The notes beneath the pieces were generated by a model. The model saw only the letters and a list, made by a program, of their open reading frames with translations. It was not told the DNA's origin and ran no database searches. From Pseudomonadota bacterium (GTDB lineage Bacteria; Pseudomonadota; Gammaproteobacteria; Burkholderiales; Thiobacillaceae), in NCBI GenBank assembly GCA_021820845.1, contig JAKADC010000001.1, positions 62,001-126,000 on the forward strand: a DNA stretch of 64,000 nt, written 5' to 3'. The position numbers and the translations under genes were made by a program. Position 1 is the first letter of the stretch. Every line of letters begins with the position of its first letter. This document shows positions 1 through 8,196 of the stretch, one piece after another.

Positions 1-405
1 CTCGGCCGCTTCTTCGACGGTGAGCGCCCACGGGTGGTAGAGGTCGAGGTCGGGCACGTCGCGCGCGAGCCGCTCGGCGTCGGGCAGGCCGGCCGCGTCG
101 TCCTCGGCGGTGTAGCGCGCGATGGTCAGCGCCTTGTCCACCGCGCTCTTCAATGCGGCTTCCGACAGGTCCGAGGTCGAGGCGTGGCCGCGCCGCTGGC
201 CGATGTAGACGGTGACGCCGGCGCCCTTGTCCTTGTTGTATTCGATGGTCTCGATTTCGCCCTGGCGGACGCTGACGTTCTGGCCGACGCCCTCGGAGAT
301 CTCGGTATCGGCGGCGGTGGCGCCCTGTCTGGCGGCGTGTTCGATGACGACCCGGGAGAGGGCCATGAGCTGGTCGCGGGTGTAGCTGAATTGGGAGCGG
401 GACAT
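1..405 (-). CDS. pmbA: PmbA/TldE metalloprotease, N-terminal part (cut by window edge)
   Basis: The first 135 codons, starting at the ATG at 405 and running off the window's left edge. The start reads MSRSQFSYTRDQL, followed by a region rich in conserved acidic and glycine residues (ETIEYNKDKGAGVTVYIG) typical of the PmbA/TldE N-terminal domain. PmbA pairs with TldD to form a cytoplasmic metalloprotease; in TldD/TldE pairs the zinc ligands sit in TldD. The divergent arrangement with darP is the same as in Escherichia coli, which supports the call. Only the N-terminal third is visible, so integrity cannot be judged. Confidence 0.9.
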   Translation of the reverse strand, partial: MSRSQFSYTRDQLMALSRVVIEHAARQGATAADTEISEGVGQNVSVRQGEIETIEYNKDKGAGVTVYIGQRRGHASTSDLSEAALKSAVDKALTIARYTAEDDAAGLPDAERLARDVPDLDLYHPWALTVEEAAE

Positions 406-475
406 GTCGGGCTCTGGAAAGGAATAAGGATGCGAACGGTTCGAATCGGCGCGCTTTGTCCGGGCGCAAACTACA

Positions 476-1039
476 ATGACGATGATAACAGTAACCGGAA
501 GCCCTACCGTGCGCCTGATCGACCCCGATGCCGAGCTGGAGTTCGACCCCGACGAGGTCTACGACGGCCCCAGCAAAAGCCAGAAGAAACGCGACGTCGA
601 GGCGCTGCAGGCGCTGGGCGAGATCCTCGTGAAGCTCCCCGACGCGCAGTTCAAGCGCATCGAGCTGCCGGAAGACCTGCGCGCCGCCGTCGCGGACTGC
701 CGCAGGATCACGCAGAACGGCGCGCTGCGCCGGCAGAAGCAGTACATCGGCAAGCTGATGCGGTCGATCGACCCGGCGCCGATCCAGGCGCAGATCGACG
801 CCTTCAACGGCGCCTCGGCCGCCGAAAACGCGAGGCTGCACCAGGCCGAGAAATGGCGCGAGAAGCTGATCGCCGACAACGAAGCGCTGACGCTTTTCCT
901 CAACAACTATCCCGACAGCGACGCCACGCATCTGCGCCAGCTCATACGCAATGCGCGCGACGAAGCGGCGCGCAACAAACCGCCGAAAGCCTTCCGCGAA
1001 ATCTTCCGCGTGATCCGCGAGGCCTTGCAAGCAAACTAG
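476..1039 (+). CDS. darP: DarP (YjgA, DUF615), 50S ribosome-associated protein
   Basis: A 187-residue basic, mostly helical protein with the DUF615 signatures PSKSQKKRDVEAL near residue 35 and RQKQYIGKLMR near residue 90. DarP binds assembling 50S subunits and assists the peptidyl-transferase centre. It is divergent from pmbA with 70 bases between them. The start is uncertain: ATG 476 overlaps a TACAAT hexamer at 472-477 that could be a -10 element, whereas an in-frame GTG at 509 is preceded by GGAAG at a suitable distance and would give a start similar to family members (VRLIDPDAELEF). Length fits the family with either choice. Confidence 0.93.
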   Translation: MTMITVTGSPTVRLIDPDAELEFDPDEVYDGPSKSQKKRDVEALQALGEILVKLPDAQFKRIELPEDLRAAVADCRRITQNGALRRQKQYIGKLMRSIDPAPIQAQIDAFNGASAAENARLHQAEKWREKLIADNEALTLFLNNYPDSDATHLRQLIRNARDEAARNKPPKAFREIFRVIREALQAN

Positions 1040-1054
1040 ACCAGGAGCCGCAGC

Positions 1055-4000
1055 ATGTGGGGACGCGTCGTCAAAATTGCGCTCAGCCTGCCATTTCTGA
1101 TCGTCGCGGGCCTGTTCGCGCTCTATCTCGTCTTCGGCTTTTTCCTGGTCGACCCGCTCGCGCAGAAGCTGCTGCCCTGGATCGGCGAGAACCAGCTCGC
1201 CAGCCACCTGAGCGCGCGACAGGTCAAGTTCAATCCGCTCACGCTGGAGGCGACGGTGGACGGCCTCACGCTGACCGAAAAAAGCGGAGCGCCGCTGGCG
1301 AGCTTCGAGCGGCTCTACGTCAACCTGGACGCCGTCGGCCTCTTCCGCCTTGCCTGGCGCATCCGCGACATCGAGCTCGACAAGCCGCACGCGACGCTTG
1401 AAATCCGCCGCGGCGGCACGCTGAACTGGGCCGCGCTCATCGCCAAGCTCAACGAGGACAAGAAGCCGCCGTCCGACACGCTCCCGCGGGTGCTGATCGA
1501 CCACATCGGAATCACCGGCGGACACATCGTTTACACCGACGCCAATCGCCCGGGCAAGCCGTTCAATGCCGTGCTGGAACCGCTCGCCCTCGAACTCGAC
1601 GGGCTTTCGACGCTGCCGGAGGATCGCGGCGACTACCTGCTCGCCGCCAAGCTGCCCGAACAGGGCGGCACGCTCAAGTGGAAAGGCGACGTCGGGCTCA
1701 ATCCGCTCGCGTCGAGCGGCGAGATCGGGCTGGAAGGCGTGCGGTTGGGGAGGCTGTTGCGGGTGATCAAGAGCCAGCGCGCCTTCGATCTGCCGTCGGG
1801 CACGCTGGCCGCCGGCCTGCACTACCGCTTCGCCATGGTTCAAGACAAGGCGGGTGAGGACGTGCCCTGGGTACGGGTCGATGGCGCCAACCTGGTCGTG
1901 CAGAACCTGGCGCTTGCGCCGCTCGGCAAGGGCGCCGCAAAGGGCGCCGGCCCGGGCGCGACCGCACAATCGAACGCCCCCGTTCTGCAGCTTGCCGAGG
2001 CGAGGATCGGCAACGCGAATTTCGACCTCGGCACGCGCACGCTCGACATCGCGAGCGTGAATCTCAGCGGCGCGAGGCTCGCCGCCACCCGGAACGTCAA
2101 GGGGATGCTGGATTGGCAGACGCTGTTCGGCGCAGAAGGGGCGGCCGCCCCGCCGGCCGCAGCGCCGCCCGCCGCCGGCGCCGGCCCGACGGCGACCTGG
2201 AAGGTCGGCGTCCGTCAAATCAAGCTGGCCGACTGGGCCGCGCGTTTCACCGATGAGGGCTTTGCCACGCCGCTGGTCGTGAGCGCCGACGGCTTCGGCC
2301 TGACCGCGACGCTGGCTGGCGAGGTGGGCGCGAAAACGGCGATCGACGTCGCGCCGGTGAATGCCGCGCTGGGCCCGCTCCGCGTGCAGTCGGGGTCGGA
2401 ACAGGTGGCGGAGCTGCAGCATGCCACCCTGGTCAACGCGGCGATGCGGCTGGCGGAAAACCGCCTCGATATCGAGGCGCTGGAACTGAACGGCGCCCGA
2501 ACCACCGTTGTGCTCGACAAGAAGAAAAACCTGAACTGGGCCGAAATCCTCAAGAAGGCGGCAGGCACGCCGGCCGCGCCTGCCGCGGCTGCCGACACGA
2601 CCGCTGCCCCGCGCGCTTCGCCCTTCGCCGTACAGCTCGGGCGCCTCAGCCTCGACGACCTCGAAGTCGCGATCGTCGACCATTCGCCTCCCAAGCCCGT
2701 CAGCCTCGACGTCGCCAAGGGCTTCGTCACCCTCAAGGATCTGAGCCTCGATCTCCACAAACCCGTGCCGCTCGAGGCGGGCTTCGCGCTCAAGCAGGGC
2801 GGGCGCGTCGATGCCGGCGGCACCGTCGTCCCCGGACAGGCGTCGGGCCGCCTCGACGTCAAGGTCGCGGCGCTGTCGCTGAAGCCCCTGGCGCCCTACG
2901 TCAACCAGTTCGCCCGGCTCAACCTGCGTTCCGGCACGGCGTCGACGCACGGCAAGCTGACGTTCGCGCAGGCGAAGTCGGGCATGAAACTGGATTTCCG
3001 CGGCGGATTTGCGGTGAACGACCTGGCGGTCACGGAGGAGGAGACGGAGGAACCCTTCGTCGGCTGGAAGAAGTTGTCGTCCAACAGCCTCGACGTCAGT
3101 CTCAAGCCAAACCGCCTGCACATGAACGAACTGCTGGCCTTGAACGCATTCGGCAAGGTGATCATTTTCGAAGACAAGTCGCTCAACCTCAAGCGCATCC
3201 TGCGCAAGCCGGCGTCCACCACGGCCGCCCCCGCGCCGGCAAGCGCCGCCAAGGCGAATGGCCAGGCGGATACGTTTCCGGTGTCCGTCGGGCGCCTGCG
3301 CATCGTCGGCGCGAATGCCGAGTTCGCCGATCTTTCGCTGACGCCGCAGTTCGGCACGCGCATGCACGACCTCGACGGCGTCGTCACGGGGCTCTCGACC
3401 GATCCCGCGACCACCGCGCAGGTCGAACTCGACGGCAAGGTGGACGAATACGGCTCGGCGCGCATCCGCGGCTCGATCCAGCCATTCCACGCGACCGACT
3501 TCACCGACCTGACGCTCAGCTTCCGCAACCTGGAAATGACCCGGATGACGCCGTATTCCGGCAAGTTCGCCGGGCGCAAGATCGATTCCGGCAGGCTCTC
3601 GGCCGATCTCGAATACAAGGTCAAGGACCGCCAGCTCACCGGCCAGAACAAGTTCATCGTCAACACGCTCAAGCTCGGCGAACGCGTCGACAGTCCCGAT
3701 GCCGTCCATCTTCCGCTCGACCTCGCCATCGCGCTGCTGGAGGACAGCAACGGCGTCATCGACCTCGACCTTCCGGTGTCGGGCAACCTTGACGATCCGC
3801 AGTTCAGCTACGGCAGGATCATCTGGAAAGCCATCGTCAATGTGCTGACCAAGATCGCCACCGCGCCTTTCCGCGTGCTGGGCAAGCTGCTGGGAATCAA
3901 GTCGGAGAAGCTCGAAGCGATCGACTTCGATCCGGGCAGCAGCGCGCTGTTGCCGCCTGAACGGGAGAAGCTCAAGACGCTGGTCGACGCGCTCGCCAAG

Positions 4001-4621
4001 CGTCCCGCGCTGACCCTCACCCTGGAGCCCGGCTACGACCCCGAGGCCGACCGGCGCGCCCTGCAGGAGCAGGCGATGCGCAGGGAAGCCGTCGCGGCCG
4101 CCGGGATCAAGCTTGCACCCGGCGAAGCGCCCGGCCCAGTGGACGTGAACAACTACAGCATCCAGACCTGGCTCGAAGACCAGTACGCCAAGAGCGCGGG
4201 CAAGGCCGAGTACGAGAAGCTCCGGGCGAGCTTCCAGGACAAGAACGCGAGCGCCACGCAGCGCGTCATGCAAAGCGAACTCGTCGAGCGGCTCGGCCGC
4301 CGCTTCAAGACCCGCGACACCGGTCCGCTCTCGCCTTTCCACTCCGAATTGCTGGAGCGCCTGACCCGGCAGGTGAAGATCGACGATGCCGCACTCGTCA
4401 CGCTCGCGAAGGCGCGTGGGCAGGCGATGCGCGATGCGCTCATCAAGCTCGGGCTCGACGCCGGCCGCGTGGACGTCGCCGCCCCCTTGAAACAGGCGGC
4501 CAAGGACAAGCAGGTCGGCAGCAAGATGAGCCTGGGCACCGCGAAACCGGTCGCTCCGCCCGCGCCCGCTGCCCCGTCCGCGCCGGTGCCCGCCGCGCCG
4601 CCTGCCCCCGCCGCGCCTTGA
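1055..4621 (+). CDS. DUF748 / AsmA-like large membrane-anchored protein
   Basis: 1188 residues: one N-terminal membrane segment at about residues 7-32, then a very long periplasmic region of repeated beta-rich AsmA/DUF748 units, for example ARLAATRNVKGMLDWQTLFG and repeated NLNWAEIL-type phrases. Ala/Pro-rich linkers occur near residues 360-375 and 510-525, and the protein ends in an Ala-Pro tail. The region after residue 950 (PGSSALLPPEREKLKTLVD) resembles the OmpA-like closing part found in DUF748 proteins. Such AsmA-like proteins are thought to span the periplasm and affect lipid or outer-membrane homeostasis; the exact role here is unknown. AGGAG lies 7 bases before the ATG. The gene follows darP by 15 bases, so they may be co-transcribed. 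Confidence 0.85.
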   Translation: MWGRVVKIALSLPFLIVAGLFALYLVFGFFLVDPLAQKLLPWIGENQLASHLSARQVKFNPLTLEATVDGLTLTEKSGAPLASFERLYVNLDAVGLFRLAWRIRDIELDKPHATLEIRRGGTLNWAALIAKLNEDKKPPSDTLPRVLIDHIGITGGHIVYTDANRPGKPFNAVLEPLALELDGLSTLPEDRGDYLLAAKLPEQGGTLKWKGDVGLNPLASSGEIGLEGVRLGRLLRVIKSQRAFDLPSGTLAAGLHYRFAMVQDKAGEDVPWVRVDGANLVVQNLALAPLGKGAAKGAGPGATAQSNAPVLQLAEARIGNANFDLGTRTLDIASVNLSGARLAATRNVKGMLDWQTLFGAEGAAAPPAAAPPAAGAGPTATWKVGVRQIKLADWAARFTDEGFATPLVVSADGFGLTATLAGEVGAKTAIDVAPVNAALGPLRVQSGSEQVAELQHATLVNAAMRLAENRLDIEALELNGARTTVVLDKKKNLNWAEILKKAAGTPAAPAAAADTTAAPRASPFAVQLGRLSLDDLEVAIVDHSPPKPVSLDVAKGFVTLKDLSLDLHKPVPLEAGFALKQGGRVDAGGTVVPGQASGRLDVKVAALSLKPLAPYVNQFARLNLRSGTASTHGKLTFAQAKSGMKLDFRGGFAVNDLAVTEEETEEPFVGWKKLSSNSLDVSLKPNRLHMNELLALNAFGKVIIFEDKSLNLKRILRKPASTTAAPAPASAAKANGQADTFPVSVGRLRIVGANAEFADLSLTPQFGTRMHDLDGVVTGLSTDPATTAQVELDGKVDEYGSARIRGSIQPFHATDFTDLTLSFRNLEMTRMTPYSGKFAGRKIDSGRLSADLEYKVKDRQLTGQNKFIVNTLKLGERVDSPDAVHLPLDLAIALLEDSNGVIDLDLPVSGNLDDPQFSYGRIIWKAIVNVLTKIATAPFRVLGKLLGIKSEKLEAIDFDPGSSALLPPEREKLKTLVDALAKRPALTLTLEPGYDPEADRRALQEQAMRREAVAAAGIKLAPGEAPGPVDVNNYSIQTWLEDQYAKSAGKAEYEKLRASFQDKNASATQRVMQSELVERLGRRFKTRDTGPLSPFHSELLERLTRQVKIDDAALVTLAKARGQAMRDALIKLGLDAGRVDVAAPLKQAAKDKQVGSKMSLGTAKPVAPPAPAAPSAPVPAAPPAPAAP

Positions 4622-4685
4622 TCCCGCTTCAAGCCGGACCGGGGGGTGCCGTTAAGGGCAGGACTCTTTCCTTGCGCGGGCTGCC

Positions 4686-5486
4686 ATGACGTTTCGCCGA
4701 ATTCGCATTCTCATTCTGCTGGGCCTGCTCGCCGCGGCGGGCGGCCTGACCTGGCTGGAACAGACCATGGTGCGCGCGTGGCGCGCGCCGCTCGACATCG
4801 CGGTGATTCCGATCAACGGCGACGGCTCGGAACAGGCGGCCCGGACGATACGCGCGCTGCAGGCGCGCGACTTCGACGACATCGGTGCTTTTCTCGAACG
4901 CGAGGCCGCGCGCTACGGCGGCAAGCTTACGCCCGCCGCGCAGATCGCCCTGCTGCCGGAACTGCACGAACAGCCGCCGGCGCCGCCACGCGAGGCCAGC
5001 GTGCTGAAGACCGTGTGGTGGAGCCTCAAGCTGCGCTGGTGGGTGTACCGGCAGTCGGGCGAATGGCTGCCCCAGCTCGGCAGGATCAAGCTGTTCGTGC
5101 TCTACCACGCGCCGGACGAAGGGGTTCCGCTGGCGCATTCGCTCGGCATCCAGAAGGGGCTCATCGGCGTGGTGCACGCCTTCGCTGACCCCGGCCAGAC
5201 ACGCCAGAACAACATCGTCATCGCGCACGAGCTGCTGCATACGCTCGGCGCGACCGACAAGTACGGTCCCGGCGGCTGGCCGGTCTACCCGCAGGGCTAC
5301 GCCGAACCGGAATTGCCGCAGCAGGCGCCCCGCCACCGGGCCGAGATCATGGCGGGCCGGCTGGTGGATGCGGCCGGCCGGCTGGTGATGCCGCCCAGCC
5401 TGGACCAATGCGTGATCGGGCCGATGACGGCGCACGAGATCAATCTCGACGCGGCCTTCGAGCGGCGCTTCGCGTCAGGCGGCTGA
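4686..5486 (+). CDS. Putative secreted or membrane-anchored HExxH metallopeptidase, uncharacterised
   Basis: 266 residues. One hydrophobic segment at residues 8-22 acts as signal peptide or anchor. The strongest motif is HELLHTLG at residues 181-188, an HExxH zinc-binding site with E182 as candidate catalytic base; the following D190 could relate to the extended metzincin-type site, but I see no clear third His ligand. A later segment, PHRAEIMAGRLVDAAG-like, contains EIM after the zinc site, as in Met-turn regions. I do not recognise a named family. The 3' end overlaps the convergent EI24-type gene by 12 bases. Confidence 0.6.
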   Translation: MTFRRIRILILLGLLAAAGGLTWLEQTMVRAWRAPLDIAVIPINGDGSEQAARTIRALQARDFDDIGAFLEREAARYGGKLTPAAQIALLPELHEQPPAPPREASVLKTVWWSLKLRWWVYRQSGEWLPQLGRIKLFVLYHAPDEGVPLAHSLGIQKGLIGVVHAFADPGQTRQNNIVIAHELLHTLGATDKYGPGGWPVYPQGYAEPELPQQAPRHRAEIMAGRLVDAAGRLVMPPSLDQCVIGPMTAHEINLDAAFERRFASGG

Positions 5487-6197
5487 GGCCTGGCGCAACC
5501 GCTGCAGGCGAGCCAGCCCGAAGTGAATGAATGCCAGCGCGGCGAACACCGGACCCAGCAGGTTCAAGAGCGGCACGAACTGCACCAGCCCGGTGAGTAC
5601 GCCCAGTCCCCACCAGCCCGAGCGTTCGTTCCGGAACAGCGTCGCCATTTCAGCCGCGCTCGCGTGCTCGGCGATGGCGTCGTAGCGGAACAGGCGCTGG
5701 TTCAGGTAGGCGGCGGCCGCGAACGGCACGACGATGCCGGCGCCGAGCAGCCACAGCGGCAGCGTCACGACCCACAGCGCGAAAAACACGAAGAGGGCGA
5801 CGACGGCGTTCCACAGGCTGCCGGCGATGCCGCCGCCCTGCTCGCGCACGAGCGCCGGGTAACTGCGCGCGGCGACGATGCGGATCAGCGCGGACGTGCC
5901 GAAAAGCGCCGTGATGAGGAGCGCCGTGAGATAGACCAGTGGCACGTAGAACAGGACATGCAGCAGCGCCTGGATGCCGTTGGCGATCCAGGTCGGTTCC
6001 AGGCCGGTCAGCCAGGCCTCGATGCCGATCTTGTCGAGGCCGAGCGCGATCCAGCCGGAGAACGTGCTCCAGAACGTCACGGCGAGCACCAGCCACAGCA
6101 GACCGGCCGCCAGCATCGGCCAGACCACCACCCACAGCACGCGCGGGTGGAAGAGGTCGCGGAGCGCGCGCGCCAGCGCGTCGAGCACGGCCGTCAT
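5475..6197 (-). CDS. EI24 / CysZ-like integral membrane protein
   Basis: 240 residues starting MTAVLDALARALRDLFHP, with about four to six hydrophobic segments (around residues 20-42, 72-98, 132-160 and 205-230), matching the EI24/CysZ superfamily. CysZ is a sulfate permease, but many EI24 proteins are uncharacterised, so sulfate transport is not claimed. The start ATG at 6197 overlaps the stop of mogA (ATGA), indicating translational coupling; an open frame extends further upstream but lies inside mogA. The 3' end overlaps the convergent HExxH gene by 12 bases. Confidence 0.75.
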   Translation of the reverse strand: MTAVLDALARALRDLFHPRVLWVVVWPMLAAGLLWLVLAVTFWSTFSGWIALGLDKIGIEAWLTGLEPTWIANGIQALLHVLFYVPLVYLTALLITALFGTSALIRIVAARSYPALVREQGGGIAGSLWNAVVALFVFFALWVVTLPLWLLGAGIVVPFAAAAYLNQRLFRYDAIAEHASAAEMATLFRNERSGWWGLGVLTGLVQFVPLLNLLGPVFAALAFIHFGLARLQRLRQASAA

Positions 6198-6748
6198 GGC
6201 GTGGTCCGCAGCGCGGACTTCGGGCGGAACACCGCGATCGTTTCCGGGCGCGCTTCGAGATACGGCCCGCCGATGAGGTCGATGCAGTAGGGCACCGCGG
6301 CGAAGACGCCGTCGAGCGTTTCCTTGATCGCCTTGGGCTGGCCCGGCAGGTTGAGGATCAGGCTGCTCCCGCGCGTCACGCCGACCTGGCGCGACAGGAT
6401 TGCGGTCGGCACGTAGCGCAGCGACACCGCGCGCATCGCCTCGCCGAAGCCGGGCAGCACCTTGTGCGCGACGGCGAGCGTGGCTTCGGGCGTGACATCG
6501 CGCGGCGCGGGACCGGTGCCGCCGGTGGTGAGGATGAGCGAGCATTTTTCCGTGTCGGCCAGCTCGATCAGCGTCGCCTCGATCAGCGCCTGCTCGTCGG
6601 GGATCAGCCGGGTGACGAATTCGGCCGGATTGGCGAGCGTCTCGCCGAACCAGGCTTCGAGCGCCGGCAGGCCTTGGTCTTCGTAGACGCCGCTGCTGGC
6701 GCGGTCGCTGATCGACACCAGGCCGATGCGGACGGGATCGTGGGTCAT
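6194..6748 (-). CDS. mogA: MogA, molybdopterin adenylyltransferase
   Basis: 184 residues from the ATG at 6748 (MTHDPVRIGLVSISDRAS). The family's TTGGTGPAPRDVTPEA loop, which binds molybdopterin, is near residue 72, and a second family motif, GSSLILNLPGQPKAIKE, lies near 143-160. MogA adenylates molybdopterin before molybdate insertion, so the organism makes molybdenum enzymes. In-frame codons upstream are open but do not resemble the family, hence the internal start. It is coupled to the downstream EI24 gene by an ATGA overlap. Confidence 0.92.
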   Translation of the reverse strand: MTHDPVRIGLVSISDRASSGVYEDQGLPALEAWFGETLANPAEFVTRLIPDEQALIEATLIELADTEKCSLILTTGGTGPAPRDVTPEATLAVAHKVLPGFGEAMRAVSLRYVPTAILSRQVGVTRGSSLILNLPGQPKAIKETLDGVFAAVPYCIDLIGGPYLEARPETIAVFRPKSALRTTP

Positions 6749-6784
6749 GTGGTCATAAAAGAGGGTTGTGCGGGTTTCCGAATT

Positions 6785-7129
6785 TATCAGAATGCAGGAA
6801 CCAAGCCGATATTCCTGTATTTCGGGCGCTACGGCTGCGCCTGGTGCGAGCACACCAACAAGGTGAGCTTTTCCGATCCGGCGCTGAAAAAGCTCTACAC
6901 CGACAACTACGAGCTGGTGTACGTCGACGCAGAGTCGGGCAAGCGGCTGACGCTGCCGTCCGGCGAGCGCATCACCGAGGCGGAGCTGGGCCGCGCCTGC
7001 AGGCGTTTGCCACCCCGCTGTTCGTGTACCTGACCCCGCAGGGCGACAAGATCATGCCGGTTCCTGGTTTCAAGACCGGACGAACAGGCCGGCACGCGCG
7101 TCCGCTATGCGCGTGCCGAGTGGAAGTAG
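6785..7129 (+). pseudogene. Decayed secreted thioredoxin-fold protein (SoxW-like)
   Basis: A degraded reading frame. The first piece reads KPIFLYFGRYGCAWCEHTNK, a thioredoxin-fold strand plus CxxC active site (CAWC), and continues to about 6994. The frame then shifts: the next recognisable piece, LQAFATPLFVYLTPQGDKIM, including the cis-Pro strand, is in another frame. A further shift near 7078 returns to the original frame and ends ...RVRYARAEWK-stop at 7127-7129. No start codon or signal peptide is found upstream in frame. Similar architecture to the intact gene at 26326 suggests a lost relative of that family. It lies between mogA and corA and runs tail-to-tail into corA. Confidence 0.7.
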
Positions 7130-7132
7130 GGC

Positions 7133-8158
7133 CTAGATCCAGCCGCGCCGCTTGAGCCGCCGATACAGCGCCAGAACAGCCGCACCGGTCGTCAGCAGCA
7201 GGACCGGATAGGCCCAGCGCCACTTGAGTTCGGGCATGTCGACGAAGTTCATGCCGTACAGGCTGAACACGACCGTCGGCAACGCCAGCAGCGCGCCCCA
7301 GCCGGCCAGCTTCTGCACCGATTCGTTCTGCTTCACCGACAGGGACGCGAGATGGAACTGCATCGCGTCCGACGTCGCTGCGCGCAGGCGGTCGATCGCG
7401 GCCGACACCCGCACCGCGTGATCGTGGATGTCGCGGTAGTAGGCCTTGAGTTCCTTGGTGGACAGCTCCGGGTGCAGGCGAAACAGGTTCAGCGAGATTT
7501 CCTGCATCGGCTCGGTGGCGTCGCGCAGTGCGGTCAGGTCGCGCTTCATCTCGTAGAGCTGTTCCAGCATGTCGCGCCCCGATTCGACGCCGCCCATCAA
7601 CTGGCTTTCCAGCGAATGGAAGCGGTCCTGCATGCCTTCGATGACCGGCCTGAACTGGTCGACGATGAGGTCGAGCACGAGGTACAGCGCGTAGGGCGTG
7701 GCCGCCTTGATATTGCCCGGCGGCCGCTGCAGGCGGTCGCTCACCCGGGTGTAGCCGCTGCCGCTGTCGTGGCGGATGGCGATGACGTAGTTGCCGCCCA
7801 CGAACAAATGCGTTTCGCCGAGTTCCAGGCGCGCTTCCCAAAGCTGCGCGGTGCGCACGGCGATGAATATGTGGCCTTCGTAATCCTCCAGCTTGGGCCG
7901 CTGGTGGGTCGAAATCGCGTCTTCCAGCGCGAGCGCGTGCAGACCGAGTTCCTGGCCCAGACGATTGATGGTCTGGCTGTCGGGGGATTTCAGCTCGACC
8001 CAGATGAAGCGATCCGGTTGTCCGACGTGATCGCTGATATCGTCGAACGGGATGGACTGGGCCTTGTTTCCGGTGAAGAGCAGGCAGTCGATGGCGGTCT
8101 CCAGCTGCGAGGCGAAAGGTTTAAGGATTCTAGTCCATGCGGTCCGCGTCGCCGGCAT
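7133..8158 (-). CDS. corA: CorA-family magnesium/cobalt transporter
   Basis: 341 residues: a cytoplasmic N-terminal domain, a long helical region (residues 170-280), then two C-terminal membrane helices carrying the YGMNF signature (GMN selectivity motif) near residue 300 and a basic tail. CorA proteins are pentameric Mg2+/Co2+ channels of the inner membrane. The family usually starts M-I-N-C; here the aligned stretch is AIDCLLF near residue 22, so the first 21 residues are an unusual extension and the true start is uncertain, because no ATG, GTG or TTG lies at the aligned position. It is convergent with the thioredoxin-fold pseudogene. Confidence 0.9.
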   Translation of the reverse strand: MPATRTAWTRILKPFASQLETAIDCLLFTGNKAQSIPFDDISDHVGQPDRFIWVELKSPDSQTINRLGQELGLHALALEDAISTHQRPKLEDYEGHIFIAVRTAQLWEARLELGETHLFVGGNYVIAIRHDSGSGYTRVSDRLQRPPGNIKAATPYALYLVLDLIVDQFRPVIEGMQDRFHSLESQLMGGVESGRDMLEQLYEMKRDLTALRDATEPMQEISLNLFRLHPELSTKELKAYYRDIHDHAVRVSAAIDRLRAATSDAMQFHLASLSVKQNESVQKLAGWGALLALPTVVFSLYGMNFVDMPELKWRWAYPVLLLTTGAAVLALYRRLKRRGWI

Positions 8159-8196
8159 AGGAGCCGCCGTTCACGGTTACCGCGCAGGCTGGCGGG

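Noticed and set aside
476..500. darP start reads M-T-M-I-T, like the LacZ alpha fragment
   Set aside because: The DNA differs from lacZ after a few codons and continues into a normal DUF615 protein in its usual place. It is coincidence, not vector sequence.
7133..7155. Pseudogene fragment extended into the corA 3' end as a fusion
   Set aside because: The frame that reads through 7155 only does so by the frameshift; the better ending is the stop at 7127-7129, and corA is complete on the other strand.
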